64,000 bases of DNA from Sulfurisphaera ohwakuensis (GCF_009729055.1 NZ_CP045484.1:2216872-2280871); one strand, 5' to 3'. Positions 9,757 through 19,729 are shown, counted from the stretch's first letter. Program-made: numbers and translations. The notes: generated from the letters alone by a model not told the origin.

Positions 9757-10755
9757 ATGATTATGATGAAAGCCTTAATTTTTGAGAAATCGGGAATTGA
9801 AAACCTAAAAATATCTGATATAAAAGAACCAACTTTAGGTCCTCATGATGTTCTCGTAAAAGTAAAAATGGCTGGTGTTAATCCTATTGATTATTTTGTA
9901 GTTAATTTTATACCAGTAACTCCTATGCCTCATATCCCTGGTGCAGAAATATACGGAGAAGTCGTTAAAGTAGGGGATCACGTAAAAAGTGTAAATATTG
10001 GCGATAAAGTTGTGGTCTATAATAGAGTATTTGATGGAAAGTGTGATATGTGTTTACAAGGTATGGAACAGTTATGTAGAAATGGTGGAATAATTAGTAT
10101 AATAACTAATGGTGGTTTTTCTGAATATTTTTCTGTTTCAGAACATAATCTTGTAAAAGTTGAAGGGATTAATGATGAGATATCTGCAAGTTTACCAGTA
10201 GCCGCATTAACCGCTTATCATGCGTTAAACACTGTGCAAGTATTTAGTAAAACTGTAGTGGTTTTTGGTGCTAGTGGAAATACAGGACAATTTGCAGTTC
10301 AGTTTGCTAAAATGATGGGAGGATATGTTATTGCAGTAAGTAACAAAAGCTGGATTAAGGAATTTGGTGCTGATGAAGTAGTCAGTTATGATAAGGTGGA
10401 GGAAAAAGTGAAAGAACTGACTAATGGAAGAATGGCAGATATAGTTATAAATTCAGTAGGCTCATCCGTTTGGGATAAAAGCCTATCAGTTCTAGGGTTA
10501 AATGGAAAGCTCTTGTTCTTTGGAGGTATAACGGGTAGTAATGTAAGTTTAGATTTAGGAGCAATTTATGGAAAACATGCCAGTCTAATAGGAACTACTG
10601 GAGGTAATAGAAAAGAGTTAGTAGAATTAGCCTCTATGGCTAAGAAATTGAAAGTAAAAGTATGGAAAGTAAGAAAACTGGAAGATGGAAAAGAAGCCTT
10701 ACAAGATTTATTTAATAAGAATAGAGATGGAAGAATATTAATAAAAATTGAATAA
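9757..10755 (+). CDS. Medium-chain (MDR) alcohol dehydrogenase-like oxidoreductase
   Basis: A 332-residue NAD(P)-dependent oxidoreductase with the GroES-like domain (1-140) and Rossmann domain (140-290, GASGNTG). The catalytic zinc Cys of classical alcohol dehydrogenases is replaced by N42-P43, although H59 and E64 remain. The structural zinc loop has only C96, C99 and C107. It is therefore closer to quinone oxidoreductase/enoyl reductase-like members than to a zinc alcohol dehydrogenase. ATG codons at 9757, 9763 and 9766 are all possible; 9766 gives the usual MKAL start. Direct TTAAG repeats precede the TATA-like region. Confidence 0.85.
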   Translation: MIMMKALIFEKSGIENLKISDIKEPTLGPHDVLVKVKMAGVNPIDYFVVNFIPVTPMPHIPGAEIYGEVVKVGDHVKSVNIGDKVVVYNRVFDGKCDMCLQGMEQLCRNGGIISIITNGGFSEYFSVSEHNLVKVEGINDEISASLPVAALTAYHALNTVQVFSKTVVVFGASGNTGQFAVQFAKMMGGYVIAVSNKSWIKEFGADEVVSYDKVEEKVKELTNGRMADIVINSVGSSVWDKSLSVLGLNGKLLFFGGITGSNVSLDLGAIYGKHASLIGTTGGNRKELVELASMAKKLKVKVWKVRKLEDGKEALQDLFNKNRDGRILIKIE

Positions 10756-10781
10756 AAATAAATTTTTTGTTTTTATTCTTA
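10756..10781. terminator. Bidirectional A/T-tract terminator
   Basis: The 26-bp gap between two convergent genes reads A-rich then T-rich (AAATTTTTTGTTTTTATT). It gives a T-tract on the plus strand and A/T-rich sequence on the minus strand, typical of Sulfolobus termination without a hairpin. Confidence 0.5.
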
Positions 10782-13127
10782 TTATTCCCAATAACCAATA
10801 GTAGAAGAGGTAGTGGTTGATGATGAAGTTGTTGTTGATGTTGTTGTCGAAGTAGAAGTTATAGCAGGCATTGTTAGTATCCATGGTACTGGTCTAAAGA
10901 ATGTTAAGTTCACTACTATTCCATTTCCGATTATTATTGGATCTTTAAATACATATCCACTTGATAACCAGGTCCACATAGTGGTTGATTGTGAATCTGA
11001 TGTTATTACAACTGTTATCCACGGCTGTGTAGAGTATAATTTAGTAGTTACTTGCCCATTAATCGCATAAGCAAAACCTAATATTGGGGTTTGGCCATTT
11101 GGTGCATTGGGTAGATTGTTTAATTGATAATAGATAATTGAGAAGTTATATGTCTTTAATGTTACATTAGATGTTGTGTTTACTATATATGACCCAGGTT
11201 TAATTATAGTTATAATATTTCCTGCGAATACTACTCCTCCTTCAGTGCCATTTATCTGATAAGTATATGCAACTACTGGATTCATACCGTATACTGGGCT
11301 TACTGATACACTTGTTGGCATGGGTGGTTGGCCTACTGGTGTTTGTGAGGCTTCAAATATCCATATTACTGGTTTAAAGAATTGAATGTTTGCAATTACT
11401 CCGTCTCCATATATCCAGTGGTCAGCAAATTTGTAGCTTCCACCAACATATACTGTTCCATTAAATGTTCCTCCAAACCATGTCCATGAGGTCCATGTAT
11501 CAGTTGCTCCTAATACTATAGTAATTGCAGGTGATGGTGCCTTCGTGGCAGTAACTAATTCCCACGCTGGTGTTATTTGCCCATTAATTGCAAATGCAAA
11601 AGCGTATAATGGTGTGTAAGACGTATTAGGCGGTGCGTATACCCCCTCCATACTAAATGTTATTACAGAGAAATTGTACAATGATAATGTCTGATTTGTC
11701 ATTGTATTGTAAGCATAAGTACCAGGTTCTATTGTGACAATTATATTACCATCAGCTATCACAGCACCTTTTGTTGCATTAACTGTTACAGTGCTTTCAC
11801 TATTTACTATAAAGGTTGCTGGTCCTAATGGATAATAAACTGTGTCTGAAGCTATTGGGACCATTTGTACATTCCATACTTGCTTAACTATTTGCCACAT
11901 GCTACTAGTTGAGTTATATACAAAGTAAGTAGTTACTATTGCGTGCATATCATAGATTGCTGGGAATCCAGGTTGACCTTGATTTACGAATCCAAATATA
12001 ACTGTATCATTAACTGTTAATGTAGCATTAGCTCCAGATGGTGATAAATTAATTTGTACTGTGGGCGGTACTGCTGTTCCATTTGGTAATAGATTTTGTA
12101 AGTATTCTAGAACAAATATAAAGTAACTATCCCATGTACTAAAGAAGTTCTCTATATTTGATAATCCTTGATAAGTTCCAGCCTTTAATCCTGGTGGTAA
12201 AGTACCATTAATTATGAGCGTTGCTGATGGTGAGAAGTATGTTGCTATAACGTTTGGTGGAAATTCTGCACCTAGAGCGTTTATCTCATATAAGTATTCT
12301 TCTAATACTTGGTTAGACTGTAACATATGTTGTGATGGGTAGCCTGCTATTACTGTTGATGGCGGGACTTCGTTTCCTTTCCACATTAGGCTTGTAATAT
12401 ATGGAACTCCATGTATGTATTGTACTATGATTGTATTAGATGCATTAAACACTTGTAGATATACGGGATCATTAGTTGGCGCTACAAAATACTGTACTAC
12501 ATCAGTTATTTCGTATGTATTATTACCTAATGCTGTAACTGTAGGTAATGCGGTAGTATAGAAGTATACAGTTTCATATGTAGAGAAGAAGTCAGATAAC
12601 CAAGTAGAGTTAAATGATGAGAGTGAATAAGTTCCAGGGAATGGTACACCTTCTATTGTTGCTGTAAAGTTTGGTGCTAAGAACGGAGTAACATCATTTG
12701 GATTCTCGATTGCGATACCATCATAAAACAGCATTACAACATCTAATGCTGCACCTTCTTTTCCAGAAGTTGTTTTAGCTGATTGTAATTGAGCTTCTAA
12801 CTCGCTTATATTATGTTCAGCCTCCATATATAACGTTTGGTACATGCTAAGTAATGATTCGTTTCCTTTCAAGTATGTTAAAAGTGTATTATACATTGCT
12901 TCTAGTGCAGTATAGTTCTTAGATAATTGGGAATATTTTGATTGTAGTGACATGTATTGATTGCTGAGGTTCATATAACTAGAGGAAAGTGAAGATAGCG
13001 AAGAATATGAGGATTGAAGTGCTGAGTATTTCCCAGATATAGTTGAATATTCATAAAAACCTATTGCTGCAACTATAAGTAGTATTACAACTACTACAGC
13101 AAATATTATGTTTGAAATTCCCTTCAT
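10782..13127 (-). CDS. Large membrane-anchored surface protein with internal duplication
   Basis: A 781-residue extracytoplasmic protein. Residues 7-26 are an N-terminal transmembrane anchor. Residues 30-118 are a Ser/Leu/Tyr-rich coiled coil (SALQSSYSSL-type heptads). Residues 124-255 and 266-428 look like two NTF2/SnoaL-like domains. Residues 434-600 and 604-752 are a duplicated beta module: both contain a GNII-IT/VTI-PG-Y-N-T element, YNFS, YAFAFAINGQ/LGFAYAINGQ, a WTW segment and FFKPVIWI/FFRPVPWI. A Thr/Ser tail (755-776) ends in IGYWE. Many N-glycosylation sequons. TTTAAAAATA about 35 bp upstream is the likely TATA. Function unknown; possibly a pseudomurein-free cell surface or pilus-associated component. 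Confidence 0.85.
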   Translation of the reverse strand: MKGISNIIFAVVVVILLIVAAIGFYEYSTISGKYSALQSSYSSLSSLSSSYMNLSNQYMSLQSKYSQLSKNYTALEAMYNTLLTYLKGNESLLSMYQTLYMEAEHNISELEAQLQSAKTTSGKEGAALDVVMLFYDGIAIENPNDVTPFLAPNFTATIEGVPFPGTYSLSSFNSTWLSDFFSTYETVYFYTTALPTVTALGNNTYEITDVVQYFVAPTNDPVYLQVFNASNTIIVQYIHGVPYITSLMWKGNEVPPSTVIAGYPSQHMLQSNQVLEEYLYEINALGAEFPPNVIATYFSPSATLIINGTLPPGLKAGTYQGLSNIENFFSTWDSYFIFVLEYLQNLLPNGTAVPPTVQINLSPSGANATLTVNDTVIFGFVNQGQPGFPAIYDMHAIVTTYFVYNSTSSMWQIVKQVWNVQMVPIASDTVYYPLGPATFIVNSESTVTVNATKGAVIADGNIIVTIEPGTYAYNTMTNQTLSLYNFSVITFSMEGVYAPPNTSYTPLYAFAFAINGQITPAWELVTATKAPSPAITIVLGATDTWTSWTWFGGTFNGTVYVGGSYKFADHWIYGDGVIANIQFFKPVIWIFEASQTPVGQPPMPTSVSVSPVYGMNPVVAYTYQINGTEGGVVFAGNIITIIKPGSYIVNTTSNVTLKTYNFSIIYYQLNNLPNAPNGQTPILGFAYAINGQVTTKLYSTQPWITVVITSDSQSTTMWTWLSSGYVFKDPIIIGNGIVVNLTFFRPVPWILTMPAITSTSTTTSTTTSSSTTTSSTIGYWE

Positions 13128-13488
13128 TTTAGGTCAAAATTACATCATATTTTACTATTTTTAAACTTTTACCCAAAATTACAGTGTATGCGATGTTAAC
13201 GCCTAGTTGTGAATTTGATAAGTCATAGTATCTATATTAGAAAATATGTGGATTAAATAAGATATCGAGTATCTTGAAGATTTATGGATTTAATAAATAG
13301 TATGGTGCAATTGATATACACGATCTTACTAAAAATAATTTATGTTAAACTATGGCTTTTTTACGCAAAGTTATTAGAAGGAATATAAGTGGACATGATA
13401 CCGTCATTTATATACTTATATGGCGTTATCTCGTTTTTGTTAAAATGTAAATAAAAATTTCCAAAAGTATTAAAAGCTAATAACTATT
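13128..13488. other. Intergenic region, 361 bp
   Basis: No open frame of note, no RNA-like GC island and no convincing terminal repeats. It holds the promoter of the surface protein gene at its left end and AT-rich sequence, possibly 3' untranslated, next to the MFS gene stop. Confidence 0.5.
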
Positions 13489-14595
13489 CTAGATTTTTAT
13501 ATTCAATCTCTTATTTAAGAAGTCTAGCCATAAGAAAAAGGATAAGGAGAAGCCAAAGAACCCCATAAAGTAAGCTTGTGAAATATTGTTATTTGAAACT
13601 AATGCGGTTAATGCACTACCTCCAGCTGAGGCGAAGCTTTCACCAGCGTTAAAAATGCCTAGAATTGCTCCTCTATTTTTCTGAAGATTTTTAAATATAA
13701 GTGAGAAGAATGACGTGCTGTATAGAGGATATAGTGAGCCAAAGGTTATAAAAGGCATAAATATAGAATCTGAAATATTAATTTTTAAAAATGTTATTAG
13801 ACCCATAAATATCATTATAATACCTCTTAAACTCATAACTAGAAAACTGTAGTAGATTTCATTTCCTTTTATAATTTTTATTGATTTGTTATACATGAAT
13901 TCATTTATTATATATAGAAATGTATAACTTAAGAAATAGATATACTTAGGGATTCTAAACAAGGTGAGTGTAGGTATATATGTTACATAAAATATCTCGG
14001 CTGATAAATTAAACATAGAGAATGAAATCAAAGCTTCATATAGATCTTTTATTGCTTTGTTTTTCTCTTTCTTGTCCTCTCTAATTTCACCTTTATATCT
14101 CGGTACAAATATAATATTAAGTACTAAAGCGACTAGAAATAAAATGAACATTATTCTAAAATCAGAAATTAACGCTCCTAACAAACTTCCTATTATATTC
14201 CCCGCTAAGGAGAGTTGCGAAAGTCTCACATTTCCTAATACAGTTTTTTCAGCTTCTAATTGTTCTAAAAGTAAGACAGAATATAATGGTCCATCAAGTG
14301 CTGAGAAAAAACCTAAAATTGTATATCCTATTACTCCTAAACTCGTTTTAAGTATTAAGTAAGATATCATCATTCCAACACTAGGTAATAATATGAAGAA
14401 GGAATATCTTTCTTCGCTTTTGTCTATTATGATGCCCCAAATATAAGATCCGATACCATTAGCTATGTTATTTAGTGTTATGCTTAACCCTAATAATACC
14501 ATAGAATGTGTATTCTGATATAGAGAAATAGGATAAAGTAGTGATAGCATCGTTAAACCTGCTATAATAAATGTTTGTCCTACGAAATACTTCAC
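13489..14595 (-). CDS. MFS transporter
   Basis: A 368-residue integral membrane protein with about 10-12 hydrophobic segments, in two halves separated by a charged cytoplasmic loop (KGEIREDKKEKNKAIKD, about residue 168-186). The loop after TM2 carries GIIIDKSEERY, resembling MFS motif A. It is slightly short for the family (usually about 400). Start is GTG at 14595. It is divergent from an ArsB/NhaD-type transporter with a 95-bp gap. The substrate cannot be told. Confidence 0.8.
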   Translation of the reverse strand: MKYFVGQTFIIAGLTMLSLLYPISLYQNTHSMVLLGLSITLNNIANGIGSYIWGIIIDKSEERYSFFILLPSVGMMISYLILKTSLGVIGYTILGFFSALDGPLYSVLLLEQLEAEKTVLGNVRLSQLSLAGNIIGSLLGALISDFRIMFILFLVALVLNIIFVPRYKGEIREDKKEKNKAIKDLYEALISFSMFNLSAEIFYVTYIPTLTLFRIPKYIYFLSYTFLYIINEFMYNKSIKIIKGNEIYYSFLVMSLRGIIMIFMGLITFLKINISDSIFMPFITFGSLYPLYSTSFFSLIFKNLQKNRGAILGIFNAGESFASAGGSALTALVSNNNISQAYFMGFFGFSLSFFLWLDFLNKRLNIKI

Positions 14596-14690
14596 AAAAA
14601 TTTAGCTTATAAGTAAGGGTTATAAGGGAAATTGCTCTTTAGCGTTTAATTTTCAGATACTCTTTTTAGTTCTTCACAGTTACTTATCTT

Positions 14691-15920
14691 GTGTATTTGG
14701 TTGCCTTAATTATTGCAATTATAGTTTATGGTATGATTGCTTTTAGAGGTTTAACAAAAATACCTCCTTGGACTTCTATGTTTTTTGGTGGTGTTTTGAT
14801 GATAATTTTCGGTGTTATTGATGTTAACCAGGCTCTTGAATCGATTAATCTCGATGTAATTCTCTTTCTTATCACTCTCTTTATTTTCTCATCATCACTT
14901 GAAGTATCTGGTTTTCTTAGATATTTAGCTTATTTGATTATAAATAAATATAAGGAAAGTAAGAAAATAATGTTTTATATTCTACTATATTCTGGGTTCT
15001 TATCAAATCTGGTTACTAATGATGGTGTTTCTGCTAGTTGGACTCCAGTTATATTGGAGGTTTCAAGATATATGAACGTAGATGAAATGCCATACTTATA
15101 TTCTCTAGCTTTCGGCGTAACAATAGGAAGTGTAATGATGCCTACTGGAAATCCACAAAATCTTCTTATAGCTCTTGAGGGAAACTTAAAAGAACCTTTT
15201 GTTTCATTCCTAGAATTTTTGGCTATTCCTACTATTCTTAATTTGTTTTTATCATATTATGTTATGTTACTTCTCTTTAAGAATAGATTAGAAAGTGTAA
15301 AAATAGATGATATTAAAATAGATGTAAAAATAAATAAACGTCTAGCTTATTCTTCTTTGCTTCTTCTTTTTATAACTGTGATATTATTCTTTATTTTAAG
15401 TTTTATTAGAATTGATATCCTACTAGCATCTCTTACAACTTCATCAATTCTTCTTCTAATAAATAGAGAAAGGAGAGAAATAATGAGTAAGATTGACTGG
15501 TCAACAATATTATTTTTTGTAGGTCTCTTTATCTTTACTGAAGGTCTTTATAAAGGCGGTATAATTGAATTAATATATCAAATTTTACCTCCACCTACTA
15601 ATGTTCTTCTTATTATGATCTCTAGTATCTTATTAAGTCAGATTTTAAGCAATGTCCCGTTAGTAGCAATATATATTCCAGAAATGATACACCTAGGGGC
15701 AACTTCTACTATTGATTGGATTGCATTAGCCGCGGGAAGTACAATAGCGGGTAACTTTACATTAATTGGTGCAGCAAGTAATGTAATTATATCTGAAGCT
15801 TCAGAAAGCAGAGGAGGAAAAAGTTTTAGTTTCTTTGAATTCATGAAATATTCAATACCAGTTTTAGTAGTTAACTTCGCTATCCTCTACATCTTTATTT
15901 CTTTGGTTGGAATAATCTAG
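14691..15920 (+). CDS. ArsB/NhaD/CitMHS-type ion transporter
   Basis: A 409-residue membrane protein with about 11 transmembrane segments. Family features are the N-terminal LTKIPPWTSMFFGGVLMI-like helix, the LVTNDGVSASWTPV re-entrant segment, the PTGNPQN motif near residue 155 and the C-terminal NFTLIGAASNVII motif. These TN(D)- and GN-x-L/N-containing hairpins are typical of the ion transporter superfamily (arsenite, Na+/H+, di- and tricarboxylates). Start is GTG at 14691. It overlaps the convergent acyl-CoA dehydrogenase by 26 bp. No arsenic-related neighbours are present, so the substrate stays open. Confidence 0.82.
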   Translation: MYLVALIIAIIVYGMIAFRGLTKIPPWTSMFFGGVLMIIFGVIDVNQALESINLDVILFLITLFIFSSSLEVSGFLRYLAYLIINKYKESKKIMFYILLYSGFLSNLVTNDGVSASWTPVILEVSRYMNVDEMPYLYSLAFGVTIGSVMMPTGNPQNLLIALEGNLKEPFVSFLEFLAIPTILNLFLSYYVMLLLFKNRLESVKIDDIKIDVKINKRLAYSSLLLLFITVILFFILSFIRIDILLASLTTSSILLLINRERREIMSKIDWSTILFFVGLFIFTEGLYKGGIIELIYQILPPPTNVLLIMISSILLSQILSNVPLVAIYIPEMIHLGATSTIDWIALAAGSTIAGNFTLIGAASNVIISEASESRGGKSFSFFEFMKYSIPVLVVNFAILYIFISLVGII

Positions 15921-17034
15921 ATACTGCTACCAATTGCATTTCATTTGTTCCTTCAGCTATTTCCATAATCTTTGCATCTCTATATAGTCTTTCAACTTTA
16001 GAACCTCTGTTTAATCCATGTCCACCGAAAATATGTAATGCAAGTCTAGTTACTTCTGTTGCTGTTACAGCAGCATAATATTTAGCCATAGACGCTTCTG
16101 TAGTCGCTTCGTAACCATTATCAAATAATTGGGCAGCTCTCCATGTGAGTAATCTAGCTGCTTCAACTTTTATGTAAGCATCAGCTAAGTTAAAGGAAAT
16201 CCATTCTTGTTCTATTAATGCTTTACCAAATTGCTTTCTTGATTGTGCTCTCGAAATAGCTTCCTCAAGAGCACCTCTCGCAATTCCTACTGCAATTCCA
16301 GCATAACCGTTTCTACTAACCATTAAAGCTTTTAATGCTCCTCTGTAAGCATCACCTTCTTTACCTATTATACTATCCTTTGGGATTCTCACATTGTTAA
16401 ATTTAACATAAGATACTCCTGCACCTCTAATCCCCATTAAATCAAGTTTATGTATTTCTATTCCGGGCAATTTAGAGTCTATAAGTAGGAGTGAAATACC
16501 TTGTCTATCTCCTGGATTTCCACTAGTTCTTGCTAAGACAACCATTTTAGTAGAGAAAGATGCTGCGCTAGTGAATATTTTCTCACCATTTAAAACTAAT
16601 TCACTTCCATCTGGTTTTGCTGTAGTTTGTAAAGCTCCTAAATCAGAACCTGCTTGTGGCTCTGTTAATGCAACTGCATAAACTTCTTTTGCTTTTATTC
16701 CTTTCTCTATCCATTCTTGTGCCGAATCTCCACCTACGGAGACTAATAGCTGTAATGCGTTTTGTTGTGTATGTAAAGAATGTGATGCTCCCCCACTTTC
16801 AGCTCCTAATTCTTCTGTTGCTATTGCAAAAGCCATTTCGCCTAATCCTAATCCTCCGTATTTTGTTGGTTGCTTCATTCCTAGTAATCCCATTTCTCCT
16901 AGATCTTTTACTATCTTATCTCCTCCATCATTTGTTTCATCCATTTGTTTTGCGTATTCTCTTACAGTTTTCTGAGCATATTCTCTAATTTTTGCTCTAT
17001 ATTCTTCTAATTCCTTACTTAGTGAGAACATCAT
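15895..17034 (-). CDS. Acyl-CoA dehydrogenase
   Basis: A 379-residue FAD-dependent acyl-CoA dehydrogenase that introduces a C2-C3 double bond into acyl-CoA in beta-oxidation or amino-acid breakdown. It has the helical N-domain, the FAD-contacting ALTEPQAGSDLGA segment near residue 127 and the C-terminal IAEGTNEMQ motif, in which E361 aligns with the usual catalytic glutamate. Full family length. Two ATG codons at the start (17034, 17031); TTTAATATT about 25 bp upstream supports a leaderless mRNA. It is a single gene here, and chain-length specificity is not predictable. Confidence 0.93.
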   Translation of the reverse strand: MMFSLSKELEEYRAKIREYAQKTVREYAKQMDETNDGGDKIVKDLGEMGLLGMKQPTKYGGLGLGEMAFAIATEELGAESGGASHSLHTQQNALQLLVSVGGDSAQEWIEKGIKAKEVYAVALTEPQAGSDLGALQTTAKPDGSELVLNGEKIFTSAASFSTKMVVLARTSGNPGDRQGISLLLIDSKLPGIEIHKLDLMGIRGAGVSYVKFNNVRIPKDSIIGKEGDAYRGALKALMVSRNGYAGIAVGIARGALEEAISRAQSRKQFGKALIEQEWISFNLADAYIKVEAARLLTWRAAQLFDNGYEATTEASMAKYYAAVTATEVTRLALHIFGGHGLNRGSKVERLYRDAKIMEIAEGTNEMQLVAVSRLFQPKK

Positions 17035-17124
17035 GTATAAATTGTATAAGCAATATTAAATTTTGCAGTTCGTAGTAATACGAGAGAGTAAGAAATTTAA
17101 GTCAAAGTTAAAAATTTAAGTTAA

Positions 17125-17202
17125 GGGGTATCTAGCCCTCAGACAACCCCGTAGTGGGTAGAGTGAGGAGGGCTTCCTGCCGTGTAATGGGTGCATAGAT
17201 CC
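17125..17202 (+). ncRNA. GC-rich structured RNA or leader upstream of pibD
   Basis: A GC-rich island in an AT-rich intergenic region that folds by eye: GGTATCTA (17127-17134) with TAGATCC (17196-17202), GCCCTC (17135-17140) with GAGGGC (17168-17173), and ACCC (17146-17149) with GGGT (17156-17159). The two upper stems are separated by AGACA on one side and AGAGTGAG on the other. This allows tandem G-A pairs and a bulge, as in a kink-turn bound by L7Ae. AAATTTAA (17093-17100) lies about 27 bp before the GGGG at 17125, supporting a plus-strand start. It may be a free sRNA (H/ACA-like, no clear ACA box) or a translational leader of pibD. Confidence 0.45.
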
Positions 17203-17916
17203 TTGGAGCTGGTTTATATAATTCAAATATTACTAACAAGCATAATGCTTATTCATACATCATTTTTAGATCTAAAAACTAGAGAGATTGATCTTAAAAT
17301 TTGGTTAATTTACTCTCCCCTTGTTATATTATTCATTTTTGAATATCATAACTTATCACTTTTTCTATATTTATACTCAGTAATAACTACTAATCTTCTT
17401 ATATTGATTTTTTATTGGCTATCCTTGATGGGGGGTGCAGATTTATTTCTGTCACTTATTTTATCATTTAGCAATGCTTCTGTAAGACCGCTTTTTTACT
17501 CTGAATTATCTATTATAGGTTTAGAACCATTAACTATTTTGTTATATTCTTCAATCTTTATTTTCCTCTCTGGTTTATTTAATTTTGTAAAAAATTATAA
17601 GTATACATATAATTATCCACTTACTACCAGGATTGTATTAGCCTTATCTGGAAGGAGAATTACAGTAAGAGAATTTCTGAATTCTAAATTTCTTTTTCCG
17701 TTAACTCAAATTGATGAGAAGAATGGTGTAATTACTTTAAGAACTACTTTTTCCGTAGAAGAGGACGATGCCGAGTGGAGGAAAAAATTTAAGGAGTATG
17801 TAGAAAAAGGTCTAATAAAAGAAGATGATTATATATGGGTTATGTGGGGGGTTCCAGTTATACCCTTTATTACTTTAGGTTATTTCATAAGTTTAATCGT
17901 CGGTCTTCCAATCTAA
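17203..17916 (+). CDS. pibD: Class III prepilin peptidase PibD
   Basis: A membrane aspartic protease of about 237 residues that removes the class III signal peptide from archaellins, pilins and sugar-binding protein precursors. It has about six hydrophobic segments. The two catalytic aspartates are D23 in SFLDLKTRE and D80 in MGGADLF (the GGAD variant of GxGD). The frame opens with a GTG at 17191, but TTG 17203 puts the aspartates at 23 and 80 as I recall for S. solfataricus PibD. A TATA-like TTTATATA (17213) before ATG 17245 would omit the first helix, so I prefer TTG 17203. A soluble loop lies at about 160-210. Confidence 0.9.
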   Translation: MELVYIIQILLTSIMLIHTSFLDLKTREIDLKIWLIYSPLVILFIFEYHNLSLFLYLYSVITTNLLILIFYWLSLMGGADLFLSLILSFSNASVRPLFYSELSIIGLEPLTILLYSSIFIFLSGLFNFVKNYKYTYNYPLTTRIVLALSGRRITVREFLNSKFLFPLTQIDEKNGVITLRTTFSVEEDDAEWRKKFKEYVEKGLIKEDDYIWVMWGVPVIPFITLGYFISLIVGLPI

Positions 17917-18197
17917 ATTCTTAAAATGTAATATAAAATTATAAGACCCAAAAGACTAAGAGTTGCTATTGCCATTGACGGATAAGCATACATAGGATTA
18001 TCATATGAGGACCACATCATAAATGCAGAGAATATAACTAATTCCTCTAATACCAGAATTGCACCTAGAAAAGACAAAGCAATAGTCAACTTTGTCTTAC
18101 TGAATTTTCTTACTTGGAAAAGCTCAAATGCTATTAAACCAGCAATAATTATAGATATTATTGCTATAGTGATGTTAACGAGCCATATGTGTATCAT
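17913..18197 (-). CDS. Small three-helix membrane protein
   Basis: A 94-residue protein with three predicted membrane helices (about 5-27, 38-61 and 72-93) and a short basic loop (RKFSKTK) after the first. Its 3' end overlaps pibD by 4 bp on the opposite strand. No family recognised. Convergent placement next to pibD is not by itself evidence of a shared role. Confidence 0.65.
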   Translation of the reverse strand: MIHIWLVNITIAIISIIIAGLIAFELFQVRKFSKTKLTIALSFLGAILVLEELVIFSAFMMWSSYDNPMYAYPSMAIATLSLLGLIILYYILRI

Positions 18198-19073
<876 letters not shown>

Positions 19074-19093
19074 CTTTTTAATAGGTGTTTATA

Positions 19094-19366
19094 ATGCCGT
19101 GGGTATCTGCTAAATCTGCTGATAGGCTAGTATATATGCAAATAGTTAAACTACCTTTTGGTAAAAGGCTAAGAGTTGAGAGTTTTAAGGGGGATAGATG
19201 GATTGAGATTGTAAAAATTGATGAAAATAATTATAAAATAATAGAACATGGGTTTAATAATAATGTCTATAATGTAACGGAGAATGATTTGAAACGTATT
19301 TTAAAAGAATTGTTTGGGGTTGAATTTCCGAGGAGTCATCAACTTAGAATAGTAATTACATCATAA
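19094..19366 (+). CDS. Conserved-looking hypothetical protein
   Basis: A basic protein of 90 residues starting MPWVSAKSAD, predicted as a small beta-sheet plus helices with a positively charged surface (KLPFGKRLRVES). An in-frame GTG lies at 19085, but AGGTG at 19083-19087 is spaced 6 nt from ATG 19094, so I use ATG. It follows the tRNA by 25 bp and converges with tfs, 3 bp apart. The family is not recognised. Confidence 0.7.
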   Translation: MPWVSAKSADRLVYMQIVKLPFGKRLRVESFKGDRWIEIVKIDENNYKIIEHGFNNNVYNVTENDLKRILKELFGVEFPRSHQLRIVITS

Positions 19367-19369
19367 TAG

Positions 19370-19708
19370 TTATTCATATTCTCTCCAAACTTTGCCACAT
19401 TTTGTACATTTATAAAATCTTGTTGGTGGCTCATCTGCTCTTCTAGTTTGCAGTATCCAAAAGTATGCCTCGTCATTTCCACAAGCTGGACAAGTAACTC
19501 CTTTAGTTATTTGTGCTCCAGCTGGCGGAGCATCTCCGTCTACTACTAAAGTCTTTTCCTTTATTGAGTGTTTTACTACTGTTTTAATTTTCATTGATCC
19601 AGATGATGTGCTTTCCTCTTCATAACCACATTTTGGGCATTTATATACTGTTTTCCCGTTATCTTTCTTAGGAACCATTATTGAACCACATTTTGGGCAG
19701 AATTTCAT
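19370..19708 (-). CDS. tfs: Transcription factor S (TFIIS-like cleavage factor)
   Basis: A 112-residue archaeal TFS, which enters the RNA polymerase funnel and stimulates cleavage of backtracked RNA. It has two zinc ribbons: the N-terminal one with CPKCG and CPKCG (residues 4-27), and the C-terminal one with CPACG and CTKCG. The C-terminal ribbon carries the acidic hairpin RRADEPPT with the catalytic Asp-Glu, so it is an active cleavage factor rather than an inhibitory paralogue. It is the last gene of the rpl10e-dph2-csl4-rpoL operon. Confidence 0.96.
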   Translation of the reverse strand: MKFCPKCGSIMVPKKDNGKTVYKCPKCGYEEESTSSGSMKIKTVVKHSIKEKTLVVDGDAPPAGAQITKGVTCPACGNDEAYFWILQTRRADEPPTRFYKCTKCGKVWREYE

Positions 19709-19729
19709 TTAAACCACCAATAGCTATAT

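Noticed and set aside
10786..10864. Possible simple-sequence repeat
   Set aside because: The GTTGTTGTTGAT-like pattern encodes the Thr/Ser tail of the surface protein and is explained by coding.
10813..11070. Plus-strand frame rich in Val/Asp/Glu
   Set aside because: It is the complement of the Thr/Ser tail of the surface protein; repetitive codons explain the open frame.
17245..17916. Alternative pibD start at ATG 17245 with TATA at 17213
   Set aside because: It would delete most of the first membrane helix and leave the catalytic Asp nearly at the N-terminus; possible in principle but inferior to TTG 17203.
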